Assembly: GCA_033557465.1 (NCBI GenBank)
Contig: CM066031.1
Span: 1,673,260,800 to 1,673,324,799, forward strand
Source of the DNA: Ichthyophis bannanicus
Taxonomy: Eukaryota > Chordata > Amphibia > Gymnophiona > Ichthyophiidae
Direction of reading: 5' to 3'
DNA: 64,000 bases
Shown here: positions 22,900 through 34,489 of the stretch, one piece after another
Layout of the letters: every line of letters starts with the position of its first letter
How positions within the stretch are numbered: the first letter of the stretch is position 1
The notes under the pieces: model-generated
What the model saw: only the letters and a program-made list of their open reading frames with translations
The model's database searches: none
Told to the model about the DNA's origin: nothing
Position numbers and translations under genes: made by a program

Positions 22900-23910
22900 A
22901 CCCGTCTTCTAGGAGGAAATAAGATTTTGTTTCGCCTAGGCTCTTCACCAGCTTCTACAAAATCAATTCCAAATAGAAGCTGCCCCTTAAAGCTCAGTTG
23001 AACCAACCATGCTTTGGAGAACTTGTCCGCCGCCTCGTGGCAGAGCCAAATCCAATGCCTTGACACTGTTGTCAGGGCACTATCCCTGGCCGCCAAGAGC
23101 ACCAGATCATACATAGCATCAGAAAGGAAGGCCATAGCTGACTCCAATAAAAAACTAGTATCATCAGGCAGAAGAGACTGAATCCACTGGAGCAGGGCTC
23201 AAGATGTCAAGCTGGTACATACCCCCAGCTGTAGAGTAGCTGCTGCCACAGCAAACTGGCTCCTCAGCAAGGAATCAACCTTGCGGTCCACAACATCCTT
23301 TAAGGCCGATCCGCCTTCCACAGGAATGGTGATCCATTTGGTAACTGCCGTGACTTGTGCATCCACCTTGGGAATGTCAAACCACTTGCCGCGCTCCTCC
23401 TCCGGGAGAGCATAGATCCTCTTATACACCATTCAGGTAGAAGTTAGGGGAGTCCCACTCTGACTGGATCATGTCTTTGATCAGCTCCAAGAATGGTAAG
23501 ACAGTAGTGGCTTTCCTCACCCCTTGAAGGAGCTGGTGCACCTTTGGCCCCTGCTCTGTGCCAGAAGCATTAGTCACGTTCAAGGCAGAGACCACCCTAG
23601 AAATCAATGCCGCCAGCTCCTCCTTCCGAAATAGGTGGATCATGTCGGCCTCTGCATATTCTTCTGAAGGTGAGGGCATGTCCTCATCCATATCAGAGCC
23701 CAATACCGATTCATTTGAATCCGAGGCATAGTCAACATCTCGGATGGCTCCTGTTCCCCATCTTCAGGGAGCGTCCGATGCCAGGAATGCTTAGCCAAAG
23801 GCAATCTAACAGGGCTTCTACTTTCAGCCTGCTCAGCATGAGACTGCATCCGGGGGCACCTAGAGGCTGCAGGGTCTGAATTTCCATGCCAGAAGGACCA
23901 GACCTGTTGC
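22900..23910 (-). pseudogene. DIRS-2 gag remnant
   Basis: MVYKRIYALPEEERGKWFDIPKVDAQVTAVTKWITIPVEGGSALKDVVDRKVDSLL aligns by eye with NRLYPLADKDRDLFRSPRVDAAVSAVTKKTTIPVEGAAALKDGQDKKIDNLL in the gag of the DIRS at 46070-52014. Another frame (23422-23703) holds the acidic upstream segment. Structural protein by analogy. Confidence 0.65.
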
Positions 23911-23999
23911 AAAAAGGAAAATAATTATGGGGAGGACAATCCGGATTCTGGAAGCTCTTCTCTTGGATTAGGTACTACAGGCCTCCTAGAGGTACAGCC

Positions 24000-24115
24000 T
24001 TAGAATGTGAGTCCTTTGAGGACAGGGAAATACATACAGTACCTGACTGTAACTTCCTTAACCACCTAGCTGCTATCCACTATAGGCAGTATATCAAGTA
24101 AATAGAATTATAAAC
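24000..24115 (+). repeat. LINE/SINE 3' tail nested in DIRS-2
   Basis: 'gaatgtgagtcctttgaggacagggaaata...actgtaact' resembles the L2-type tail (compare reverse complement of 54075-54145), followed by 'gcagtatatcaagtaaatag'. Probably a small insertion in the gag leader. Confidence 0.4.
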
Positions 24116-25935
24116 TATAAATATAGACTAGAGGATGAAGAGCGGCTCACAGCATGGTCGCCAGAGCTTCCCGTCAGCTGAACATCCTTACCCTTAGTGC
24201 CATCCTGCACCTCCTGCCCTGAGGCAGATAAGGATGGACTAATCACATTCCCCCGGCTGAGTGCGCGAAATTGTACCCTCCAGGTGCAACTCAGAAGCTG
24301 CCATACAGGAAGGGAAGAGTCCAGAATCCAAAGATGAGGCTCCTCACTTGCCACAGGTCAAAATGTTTCTGGAAGAAGATAGACAGAGAGTTAGGGTAAG
24401 TATCACAAGAGCGCATGCTAAGGCTGCATTGGATCGCAAGGGTGCATTAACTGCGCTTTTACATAACATGTGTTAAAAGGTGCTAGGAAAGGAGCACACA
24501 TTGGAACTGCTTGGGCATAATGTGTGTTAGAACCACATGAAGCCCAGATGCACAATAGGCAAAAACATTACTAATGCATGCAGAAAATGGCAGAGAGCCC
24601 CATACAGCACCGTCGCTAGCAGTCCACCACAAATTGCATCCCTCAGAGACAGAGCCAAGGGTCCCCAACAAAGACAATGACAAGGTCAAGTCTTGGTGCT
24701 CACCCTCAGAGCCCCTGGCAAAGGATCTGTGCCAGGCTCAGCTCCACTACCAACACTGCTTCACTGGATGGGTTAATTTTTAACAGCACTGTGTGAAAGG
24801 TGGCTGACAGGCAGATTCCCTGAGAGCCTTCTGCAATCTTCGGGAGACAGCAGAGGGGAAAGGAGGGAGGGGGCGCCGAGGTTGTGCGAGGCTGCTGTAC
24901 TCTTCCAGATTCTTCCAAATCCTTCCAATTGTGGCTGCTCAACAGGCCCTTATCATAAGGGCGTGGAGCTGAACCAATTTTCTCTCCTATGGTTACTAAA
25001 ACGACCGCAGTCTAGTGGAGCCTCCAAGTCACACTCCAAGTGAGTGTGCCACTTTTTAGGGCTCAAGATGGTCATTCACGAGCATTTAATCAGTCTCTTT
25101 TCCTCTCAATCTTCAGATTTTCAAGAGTAGAAAATCCATCAACCATCTGCTGCAGACAAAGAAATACTGAAGGGACCTATGATGGCTGAGGAAGATAGAG
25201 GCACAGGAGTGATGTCATTGAAACCTGGTGGAGACAAAGATATAATGAAAAGCCCAATCTACTGGTAGGGGAACACAACCCACTTGTCTGGACTGGTCTA
25301 GCAGGACGATATGAAACGGACACTCTCTTGAGAAAGAAACCAGTTCTATTGAGACCAGCACAGCTCTACAAGAACCATTATACTCTGCCTCTTTTGGAAC
25401 ATCTGTAGCATTTTGGCTATCAAAGAAATGGGTGGATATGCACAGAGAAAGGACCAAGTCCAATCTAGGGCTAGAGCATCCTGTGTAAGATGAGATGGGC
25501 ACTTTGAATAGTAGAGATGTAATTAGGTGTTCTTGCTGCTGGTGAACAAGTCTTTTTAGGGAAGTTCTCCCGTTATAAAATGTGTATTGTGGAGTAAGAA
25601 TTAAGGATCACTTGTGAAGCTGAATTAGTGTACTGAATCTGTCTAGATGGATTCCCTAGAATGTACATGGCCTGGATGATTATGTGACAGAGGATCACAA
25701 AACTCCGTATTTGCGCTGCCTCTCAATAATCAAAGAGACTGTGCCTCCCCATTTGTTGGAATAAAACACTACTACCTGATTGCAGAGAAACTGGGTGAAC
25801 ACCCAGTGTAAAATATTGCTCTCAACTCCTGATGACTGATGTGGAAGAATCTCTTGGCTTTGGATCAGATGAAGAGTGCGCATCATGAGCCAAGGTGGGT
25901 TCCCAATATATGCTGAAAGCATCTGTAGCATACAC

Positions 25936-27010
25936 AGTGATTTTTTTCTGTGGTATAAATGGGAGTCATTTGATAAGGTTGGTTTCCCTTGGTGTGTTCA
26001 TCTCTTCCCATGGCTTTCAGTACCATCTTTACACTGATGACTCCCAGATCTACCTCTCTACACCTGAAATCTCTCCGGCAATCCAGGACAGGATCTCTGC
26101 CTACATTTCTAACATTGTTGCTTGGATGTCTCACCGCCACTTGAGGTTGAACATGGCCAAAACTGAGGGTCTTATTTTTCCCCCTAAACCCTCCTCTCTC
26201 CTTCCTCAGTCTCTATGGATAACTCTACTCCTTCCTGTCTCCTCAGCTCGCAACCTTGGGGTTGTCTTTGACGCCTCTCTCTCCTTCTCCACACACATCC
26301 AACTGATAGCTAAAGCATGTTGCTTCTTTCTCTACATCAACAAAATTCGCCCATTCCTTTCTGAACACACTACTAAGACAGTTATCCACCCCTTAGTCAC
26401 CTGCCGTCTAGACTATTGTAACCTACTCCTTTGCTGGTCTCCCTCTGAATTATCCCTTTCCCCTTCAATCTGTTCAACACTCTGCTGCGTGGCTAATCTT
26501 CTGCCAGACTCATCATGCTCATATTACCCCTCTTCTCAAGTCACTTCATTGGCTCCCTTATCGGTATCCGCATCCAGTTCAAATTTCTCCTGCTGCTCCT
26601 CACTACATTTCCTCTCTTATCTCTCCCTACACCCTTACATGGGAACTCTGCTCTTCTGGCAAATCACTTCTATCTGTGCCCTTATCTTCTGCTGCTAACT
26701 CCAGACCTCACTCCTTTCACCCCTGCTGCTCCTTATATCTGGAACAAACTACCTGAGTCTCTCTGACCCTTTTCACATCCAGGCTGAAAACTCATCTCTT
26801 CGCTGCTGCTTTCAGATCTTGACTCACCTGATCTCCTTTGTGTTTCATTACCATTCTCCCTAGCTCTATACCATATCTGCAGCTACTGTGTTGTCTGTCT
26901 TGACTAGACTAAGGTCTGATGAGCAGGGACCGTCTTTTAAATGTGTCTGTGCAGTGCTGCGTACGTCTTCTAGCGCTACACAAATGTTCAGTAGTAGTAT
27001 GGAAAGACCA
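25936..27010 (+). mobile_element. L2-like LINE, 5' truncated
   Basis: Begins inside reverse transcriptase, with [30 protein letters not shown] near 26000 (catalytic YADD changed to YTDD). It continues through LNMAKTEGLIFPPKP, ARNLGVVFDASLSFSTHIQ and SRLDYCN-like sequence. The 3' end has the L2 hallmark 'ctgatgagcagggaccgtc...agcgctacacaaatgttcagtagtagt'. Frameshifted after about 26480. Confidence 0.8.
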
Positions 27011-27071
27011 GAAGAACTTTGCTTGTATAAAAGAGCTGCTATCAAGTACAAGATAAAGGGAAGACATTATA

Positions 27072-27813
27072 CGAGGGTCATTTTTAAAGTAAGAACCGAT
27101 TGCGCATCGTGTCCGCGCGATCTGTCAAGTGATATCCGTTCAAGGTCAGCCACTCTTGGCCAGTCTCTCACTACGCCGCCATTACGTTTCACGTCTCTGC
27201 CAGTGTTGGTTGTATGGTTATACTGCTTTGTTTGTCGCCATGTCAATCAGTAATCCCTCCGACTGTGAAGTGCGCTTGGTTATCCGTTTTTTAAATGCAA
27301 AACAAGTTTGTCCAGCTGAAATTCACCGGCAGCTTGTTGAAGTGTATGGGGAAGGTGTAATGAATGATGTTTAAGGAAGGAAGGACAAATGTTCATGATG
27401 AAGAACGATCTGGACGGCCTACTGTCATGAATGAAAACCTGACACAAGAAGTTGATAAGGAAATTTGCCAAAACAGGTGCTTCACTATAGACGAGCTGCA
27501 TCAGACATTTCCACAAGTTTCAAGATCAGTAGTTTATCACATTGTTACTGACAAACTGCACTACATAAAAATGTGTACGAGATGGGTGCCGAAAATGCTG
27601 AACGAACTTGTTTTGCATTAAAACCGGATAATCGAGCGCACTTCACAATCGGAGGGATTACTGATTGACATGGCGACAAACGAAGCAGTATAACCATACA
27701 ACCAACACTGGCAGAGACGTGAAATGTAATGGCGGCGTAGTGAGAGACTGGCCAGGAGTGGCTGACCTTGAACGGACAATGCACAATCGGTTCTTACTTT
27801 AAAAATGACCCTC
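27072..27813 (+). mobile_element. mariner element with about 220-bp inverted arms
   Basis: TA flanks both ends (27070-27071 and 27814-27815). The outer terminal repeat is GAGGGTCATTTTTAAAGTAAG. The left 27072-27305 and right about 27598-27813 are inverted copies of each other, including the first codons of the transposase. The left arm carries about 25 extra bases near 27110-27135. The single-stranded form would fold into a long hairpin. Between the arms lies only the N-terminal transposase region; the catalytic domain is absent. Confidence 0.85.
27240..27621 (+). pseudogene. mariner transposase N-terminal part
   Basis: ATG at 27240 gives MSISNPSDCEVRLVIRFLNA, then CPAEIHRQLVEVYGEGVMNDV and a stop. 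After a small deletion with frameshift, the second frame gives FKEGRTNVHDEERSGRPTVM, then CFTIDELHQTFPQVSRSVVY. These are the paired helix-turn-helix domains and linker (RSGRP) of mariner transposases. The QVRKWV-type segment expected between the two is lost. No DD34D catalytic domain follows. Confidence 0.8.
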
Positions 27814-29488
27814 TATGTTGGCAATGATTGCTTTGCAGGGTGAAAAAAACATATGTCTGCAGATGGGATGCATTGGTACGAGTGTAAGCCTGTTTGAGAT
27901 CTAGTGAAAATAGTCTCTTCTGGTTAGAGAGAAGAGAATGAAGAGCAGAGCATTCGTTTTGAGATTTTTCCTTCAGGAGGGGGAAAAAAAAAAAAAAAAA
28001 AGACACAGATGCAGGATAGGTTGCAATTTACTGTCTTAAGATCATAAAAACATAAGATATGAAATACTGGGTCAGACCAAGGTCCATCAAGCTCAGTAGC
28101 CTGTTTCCAATAGTGGCCAATCTAGGTCAAAAGTACATAGCAGTTTCCCCAAAAGACACACAGGTTTCACAATGCTTGTACTGGGGCAGGCAGTGGATTT
28201 CCCGGGACCCCTTTAATAATGGTTTATAGACCTTTCTTCCAGGAACTTGTCCAAACCTTTAAGCCCAGCTACACTAATAGCTTTTACTACATCCTCTGGT
28301 AACAAAATTCCAGAGTTTGATTATGCATTGAGTGAAAAAATATTTTCTCTTATTAGTCTTAAATGGGTTACACTGTAGCTTCATTGCATGTCCCCTAGTC
28401 TTTCTATATTTTGGTGGCGTAAACCCGTTCCACTCATTAATTTAAAGACCTCTATCAAATCTCTCCTCAGCAGTCTCTTTTCCAGGTCGAAAAGCCCTAA
28501 CCTTTGTAGCCTCTCTTCATAGGGGTATCCTTCAATCCCCTTTATCATTTTGGTGGCTCTTCACTGTATCTTTTCTAATAATGCTATATCCTTTTCAAGA
28601 TATGGCGACCAGAATAGCACACAATATTCAAGTTGCTGTCACACCATGTAACGATACAGAGGCATTATATCATCCTTTTATTTTATTCTCCATTCCTTTA
28701 ATTATGATTCCTAGCATTCTATTTGCTTTCTTGATGCCTAAATCTTTTTTCCAGGGTGGTGGTTCCTAAAGTGGAACCTTGCATCGTGTAACTATAGTTT
28801 GGATTGTTCGTTCCTAGGTGCATAACTTTGTACTTGTCCACATTAAATGTCATCTGCCATTTTGATGCCCAGTCTTCCAATTTATCAAGGTCCTCTTGCA
28901 AGTTTTCACAACTTTGAATAATTTTGTGTCATCTGCAGATTTGATTCACCTCACTTGTTATTCCCATTCCCAGGTCATTTACGAATATGTAAAAAAGCAG
29001 CAGTCCCAGCAAAGATTCCTGGGGTACTCCACTATTCACCTTTCTCCCTTGGGAAAATTGACTATTTAGCCCTACTCTCTGCTTTCTATCTTTTAACCAG
29101 TTCCTGATCCATAATAGTACTCTACCTCCTATGCCATGACTTTTAAATTACGCAAGAGTCTCTCATGAGGGACCTTGTCACAGGCTTTCTGAAAATCCAG
29201 ATACACTATATCAACCGACTCATCGTTGTCTGTTTATTCAGATCTTCAAAAAAACATAACAGATTAGTAAGACGTCCTTGGCTAAAGCTATGTTGGCTGT
29301 CTCTCATTAAGCCATGACTATTTACAGGCTATACTTTATTCAGAAAGGACAGGGTGGGAAGAAGGGGAGGAGTGGCACAATATGCAAAAAATAATATTAA
29401 AGCTTTGGAATTACAGAGCTTAAAAGGGAGAGAGGAGGCACTGTAGGTTAAACTAGAAAGAGGGAAAGAGAAATCTATTTGCATTGGC

Positions 29489-30007
29489 ATGATATACAGG
29501 ACCTCCCTCACAAGAGGAAGAAGTGGACAGTTAATTGAAGACATATGCAGTATTGCTAGGAAAAGGGAAGTGCTACTGATAGGGGATTTCAATATGCCAG
29601 ATGTTGATTGGCACATTCCTGCTGCAGTATCACCTAGAAGTAAGGAGATCCTGGATTCTCTACAAGGAGAACTATTCAGGCAATTGGTAACAGACCCCAC
29701 ACGTGAAGGGGCCATATTGGATTTGATGCTTACCAATGGTGAAAGTGTTTCTGATGTTATAGTGGGAAATCATTTTGCATCAAGTGATCACCAGATAGTG
29801 TGGTTCAGTATTAGGATTAGGGCTGTTAGAATCCATTCAAAAGTGAGGGTCTTAGACTTTAGGAAAACTAACTTTGCCAAGATGGGCCAATACCTCAGGG
29901 AGTCGTTAGCGGAATGGGAACAGCTGGGGGATGTAGAAAAACAGTGGGCAAAACTGAAATTGGATATTTTAAGGGCAACCGTTCTTAAAATGGTAAATAA
30001 AAGGTAA
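29489..30007 (+). pseudogene. CR1 endonuclease C-terminal half
   Basis: 172 codons: REVLLIGDFNMPDVDWHIP contains the GDFN motif and ASSDHQIVWFSIRI the SDH motif of the AP-like endonuclease, followed by the linker VLDFRKTNFAKMGQYLRESL. The N-terminal catalytic residues lie in another frame upstream, so this is a long open remnant rather than a working enzyme. Confidence 0.75.
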
Positions 30008-30315
30008 AAGGAAAAGGAGACTGCTATGGCTTTTGAAAGAAGTAGCTGAAAAGGTGAAGAAAAAGAGGGAGGCCTTCATGAAATACAAGAGATCAAAGAG
30101 AGAGGAAGACGGGCAACAATATTTGGAAAAACTTACAGAAGCTAGCAAAGTAGTCAGGAAAGCAAAGTAGTCAGGAAAGCAAAGATTCAAAAAGAGGAGG
30201 AAATAGCCGATGCAATAAAATGGGGGGGGGGGGGGGGAGGAGGGGGATAAGACATTTTTCAAATATCTTAGTGAGAAGAGGAAGGGCAAAAATGGTATTG
30301 TCAGACTCAAGGGTG

Positions 30316-30536
30316 CAAATGCAATGTGTGCCTTCGAGTCAGTCCTGACTCCTGGCGACCCAGAAGCTCCTGGGTTTTCTTGGCAGTGTCACCGGAAGTA
30401 GATTGCCAGGCCTTTCTTCCGAGGCAATGGAGGGTTAAGTGACTTGCCCAAGGCCACAAGGAGTGCTAGTGGGAATTGAACCCTGGTTGCTTGGTTACCA
30501 AGCCAGTGTTCTAACCACTAGGCTATTCCTCCACTC
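30316..30536 (-). mobile_element. tRNA-derived SINE with exact 11-bp target duplication
   Basis: Flanked by actcaagggtg at 30305-30315 and 30537-30547. On the minus strand it starts with 'ggaatagcctagtggttaga' (A-box-like) and has B box GGTTCAATTCC at 30482-30472. The body ends with 'gcacacattgcatttgc'. A second copy sharing the same end lies at 53542-53620. Confidence 0.85.
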
Positions 30537-30586
30537 ACTCAAGGGTGAAGGGGAGGAATATGTAAGAAGATGAAGATAAAGCAGAA

Positions 30587-31560
30587 TTGCTTAACAAATA
30601 TTTCTGTTCTGTGTTCACAGATGAAGAACCAGGAACAGGACCTCAGAAAACACCCACAAACAGGAACAGAAGTGAGGGACATCTTGAACCATTTTCAGTA
30701 GACTATATTCGTGAGAAACTAGCTAGACTTAAAGTAGACAAAGCGATGAGACCGGATGGGATACACCCTAGAATACTGATGGAACTTGGGGATGTTCTAG
30801 CAGCTCCACTGACTGACCTTTTCAATGCCTCGGAGTCGGGAGTGGTGCTAAAGGACTGGAGAGACACTCATGTGGTGCCTTTACACAAAAGCAGAAGTAA
30901 GGATGTTGTTGAAAACTACAGGCTGGTTAGTTTAACTTTGGTGGCGAGTAAATTATTGGAAACGCTGCTGAAAGAGAAAATAGTGAAGTTTCTGGAGTCC
31001 AGCGGATTACAGGATCCGAAGCAGCATGGATTCACCAGAGGCAGGTCTTGTCAGACAAATTTGATTGATTTCTTTGACCGGTGACCAGGGAGTTGGAGCG
31101 AGGGAGAGCCCTAGATGTAGTGTATTTAGATTTCAGTAAAGCCTTTGACACCGTTCCTCACAGGCGACTTATAAACAAACCAAGCACCCTAGGGATGGAC
31201 CCTAAAGTTACTGTTTGGGTTAGAAATTGGTTGAGTGAGAGGCAACAAAGAGTACAGGTAAATGGAGCTCACTCTGAGGAGAAGGAAGTTACCAGTGGTG
31301 TGCCCCAGGGATCTGTCCTTGGTCCGATTCTTTTTAACATCTTTGTTAGTGATATAGCAGAAGGGCTGTCGGGTAAGGTTTGCTTCTTTGCGGATGATAC
31401 CAAAATCTGCAATAGAGTAGACACCGAGGAAGGTGTAGATAACATGAGGAGAGATCTAGCTAAGCTTGAAGAATGGTCTAGAATTTGGCAGCTGGGATTT
31501 AATGTTAAAAAAATGCAAGGTCATGCATTTGGGCTGCAGCAATCCAAGGGAGCAATATAG
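30587..31560 (+). pseudogene. CR1 reverse transcriptase, one frame break
   Basis: Two open stretches (30587-31084 and 31081-31560) overlap at a stop/frameshift after FDR. They carry MRPDGIHPRIL, VPLHKSRSKDVVENYR, QHGFTRGRSCQTNLIDF, then VVYLDFSKAFDTVPH, GVPQGSVLGPILFNIFVSD and CFFADDTKI with intact FADD. The C-terminal part is displaced to 32022-32621 by a nested CR1. Closely related to 44573-45349. Confidence 0.85.
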
Positions 31561-31586
31561 TATAGGGGGTGAAGTACTTTTGTCCA

Positions 31587-32021
31587 CCTTGAATATTGTG
31601 TGCAATTCTGGTCACCATATCTTAAAAAGGATATAGAATTATTAGAAAAGGTACAGAGAAGAGACACCAAAATGGTAAAAGGGATGGAAGGTTATCCCTA
31701 TGAAGAGAGGCTAAAAAGGTTAGGGCTCTTCAACCTGGAAAAGAGACGGCTGAGGGGAGATATGATAGAGGATGTAGTAAAGGCTGTTAGTGTTGCTGGG
31801 TTTAAAAAAGGTTTGGACAAGTTCCTGGAGGAAAGGTCCATAAACCATTATTAAAAAGGGACCCAGGATATCAATGCTTGACCCAATACAAGCACTGTGG
31901 AACCTGTGTCTCTTGGGGATACTGCTAGGTACATATGACCTAGATTGGCCACTGTTGGAAACAGGATACTGAGCTTCATGGACCTTGGTCTGATCCAGTA
32001 TGACATCTCTTATGTTCTTAT
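31587..32021 (+). mobile_element. 5'-truncated CR1 nested in the RT of another CR1
   Basis: In the sister copy (43796-45413) 'acttttgtcca' continues directly to 'taaagaagagcgg'. Here about 435 bp intervene, homologous to 4255-4857 of the first CR1 family but lacking an internal stretch. It ends 'cttatgttcttatg'. No clean target duplication. Confidence 0.75.
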
Positions 32022-32621
32022 GTAAAGAGCAGGACCTAGGTGTGGTTGTGTCTGATAATCTTAAAGTGGCTAAACAGGTAGAAAAGGCGACAGCAAAAGC
32101 TAGAGGGATGCTTGGGTGCATACGGAGAGGAATGGCTAGCAGAAAAAAGGAGGTAATAGTGCCTCTGTACAAGTCTTTGGTGCGGCCTCATTTGGAGTAT
32201 TGTGTGCAATTTTGGAGACCGCACCTTCAAAATAAACAGGATGGAGTCAGTACAGAGGGTGGCTACTAAAATGGTTAGTGGTCTTCATTATAAAGCATAT
32301 GTGGACAGACTTAAGAATCTTAATACATACACATTAGAGGAAAGGCGGGATAGAGGTGATATGATTGAGACGTTTAAATACCTCCGTGGCATAAATGCAC
32401 AGGGGGAGAGCCTCTTTCGATTGAAAGCAAGTATTGCTACAAGGGTGAAAAGGGATAGATTCAAGAGTGATATGCAGAAATATTTCTTTACGGAAAGAGT
32501 GGTGGATCCATGGAATAGTCTCCCAGTGGAGGTGGTAGAGATGAGGACAGTAACTGAATTCAAAAAAAGCATGGGACAAACACAGAGGATCTCTAAAGGA
32601 AAAAAAAGGGGACTGTTGTAG
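32022..32621 (+). pseudogene. CR1 ORF2 C-terminal region
   Basis: Reads [55 protein letters not shown], and in a second frame MESVQRVATKMVSGLHYKAY, then RVVDPWNSLPVEVVEM. This is the conserved domain downstream of RT in CR1/L2 elements. One frameshift near 32220. Confidence 0.75.
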
Positions 32622-33589
32622 CTGTTGATATGGAAGGACAGACTAGATAGAAAAATGATGACAGAAGACGACCACATGGCCTATATTTCTATATTCAGTA
32701 ATTTTGTTCTTTATAATGCTTTCTACTCTTTTTCCTGGTACTGACGTCAGGCTCACTTGTCTGTAGTTTCCCGGATCACCCCGGAACCCTTTTTAAAAAT
32801 TAGTATTACATTGGCCATCCTTCAATCTTCAGGTATTACAGATGATTTTAATGATAGTTCAGATTATTGATAGTAGGTATGCAATCACATATTTCAGTTC
32901 TTTCAATAACCCTTGGATGTATACCAACTGGTCCAGGTGATTTGCTACTCTTCAGTTTGTCAAATTGTGGTAGTACATCTTCCTGGTTTATCGATATTTC
33001 TTTCAATTCTTCTGCGGCATCACCTTTAAATATCCATTTCAGTCATGGGTAGCATCCCTACATCTTCCTCAGTAAAGACTGAAGCAAAGAATTCATTCAG
33101 TCTCTCTGCTATGGCCTTGTCCCCTCTTAGTGCCCCTTTTACCCCCTATCATCTAATGGTCCAACTGATTCTCACAGGTTTTTTGCTACAAATGTACTTG
33201 AAAAAGTTTTTATTATGCGCTTTTGTTTCCGCAGCAAGCTTTTTGTTCAAATTCTCTCTTTACCTGTCTTGCATCTAACTTGATAGTGCTTATGTTGTTT
33301 CCAGTTTGTCATTTGGTTCCTTTTCCGATTTCCTGAAAGATGCTTTTTTGGCAACAGCTGCCTCTCTGATCTCACCTTTAAACCATGCTGGCAGTTTTCT
33401 GGACTTTTCCACTTTTCTTAAAGCTGTTCTAGGCTTCCAAGATAGTATTTTTAAAACACCCATGCTTGATATAAATCTTTAACCTTTGCAACTGCTCGTT
33501 TTAGTTTTTTCTTAACTATTTTCCTCATTTTATCATAGTCTCCCTTTTGAAAGTTAAAAAGGTAGTACTGTGGATTTCCCTGCTGTCCT

Positions 33590-34130
33590 TCCTCTGTTTA
33601 TTAAATCAAACGCAAGCATGCTATGATCACTATTGCCAAGTGGCCCCAACACCCTTACTTCTTGCACCAGATTGTGTGTTCTACTAAGGACTAGATACAA
33701 AATGGTTTCACTTCTTGTTGGTTCATGAATCAGCTACTCCAAGAAGCAGTCATTTATTTCATCTAGAAACTATCTCCCTAGCATTTCCTGCTGCGACACT
33801 GACCCAGTTGATACCGGAGTAATTTTAATCACCCATTATTACTGTGCTGTAACTTTTGTTAGCTTCCCTGATTTCTTTGACCATTTCATCATCTATTTGT
33901 TCATTCTGGCCAGGCGATCGATAATATATCTGCATTGCTATCGCCTTCCCCTTTTTAATGGAATTTCCATCCATAGAGATTCTACAGTGTATTTTGTTTC
34001 CTGCAAAACTTTAATCCTTTGTGACTCAATGCCCTCTCTAACATACAGTGCAACCCCTCCACGAACTTGATCGGCTTTATCATTATGATATAGTTTGTAC
34101 CCAGGTATCAGTTGTCCTCCTTCCATCATT
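33590..34130 (-). pseudogene. CR1 endonuclease remnant
   Basis: GYKLYHNDKADQVRGGVALYVREGIESQRIKVLQETKYTVESLWMEI corresponds to the central AP-endonuclease region of CR1-type LINEs. Its counterpart on the plus strand is at about 1560-1780. Downstream pieces are frameshifted. Confidence 0.7.
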
Positions 34131-34489
34131 TCTCCGAGATACGAATCATATCTAACCTCTCATTTAATGCTATATATTCTAACTCTCCCATATTTTTTAG
34201 ACTTCTAGCATTTACATACAAGCATTTTATAGGCTGTATTTTATTCATATTAGTCTGCTTATCGGTAGGCAAGGGCAATTTGGAATCTTTAAGTTATGTC
34301 TGCTCTGTACTTAAGGGCCTTTGGGTTACTTTTGTTTTTATTGGAACCTCTCTGTCAATATGCCTTAACTTCAATCTTTTGCTAGTACCCCTTCAAGGAT
34401 ACATTGTTCCGAACCATGTGCTCTTGGGCGACTGATGGCTTTCCCCTACTATCTAGCTTAAATGTTGCTCTGTCTCCATATTAAAGGTT

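Larger units (their letters stand above)
19266..25316 (-). mobile_element. DIRS retrotransposon with inverted termini and internal complementary region (DIRS-2)
   Basis: The left end (19266-19430) and right end (25165-25316) are inverted copies sharing 'gaccagtccagacaagtggg', 'ttcccctaccag' and 'catcactcctgtgcctctat'. An internal complementary region at 19656-19740 contains a reverse copy of the left end (CTGGTAAGTAAAATGTC) joined to a reverse copy of the right end. Between lie gag, RT, RNase H and tyrosine recombinase on the minus strand, all with frameshifts. Length about 6.05 kb. Confidence 0.8.
18065..25935 (-). mobile_element. Old DIRS element split by a younger DIRS
   Basis: 18065-19265 holds a DIRS-like terminus or internal complementary region (CCTGTAACAGGTAAGCAAC at 18151-18169) and a decayed recombinase region. 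25317-25935 continues with sequence equivalent to the RNase H region (translation NQVVVFYSNKWGGTVSLI, compare NQVAMFYVNKQGGTGSLSL in the copy at 39654). The two parts are adjacent in order in an intact DIRS, so 19266-25316 was inserted into it. The 5' half (RT and gag) is missing, replaced by an L2 at 25936. Confidence 0.6.
29326..32691 (+). mobile_element. CR1-like LINE (second subfamily) inserted in opposite orientation
   Basis: Starts inside the endonuclease (LFRKDRVGRRGGVAQYAK) and ends at 'catggcctatatttctata'. Carries a G-run (30222-30238), a SINE (30316-30536) and another CR1 fragment (31587-32021). Its RT closely matches the element at 43796-45413. Confidence 0.8.

Noticed and set aside
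30222..30240. G-run as a G-quadruplex regulator
   Set aside because: A plain homopolymer run inside dead LINE sequence, prone to assembly error; no support for function.
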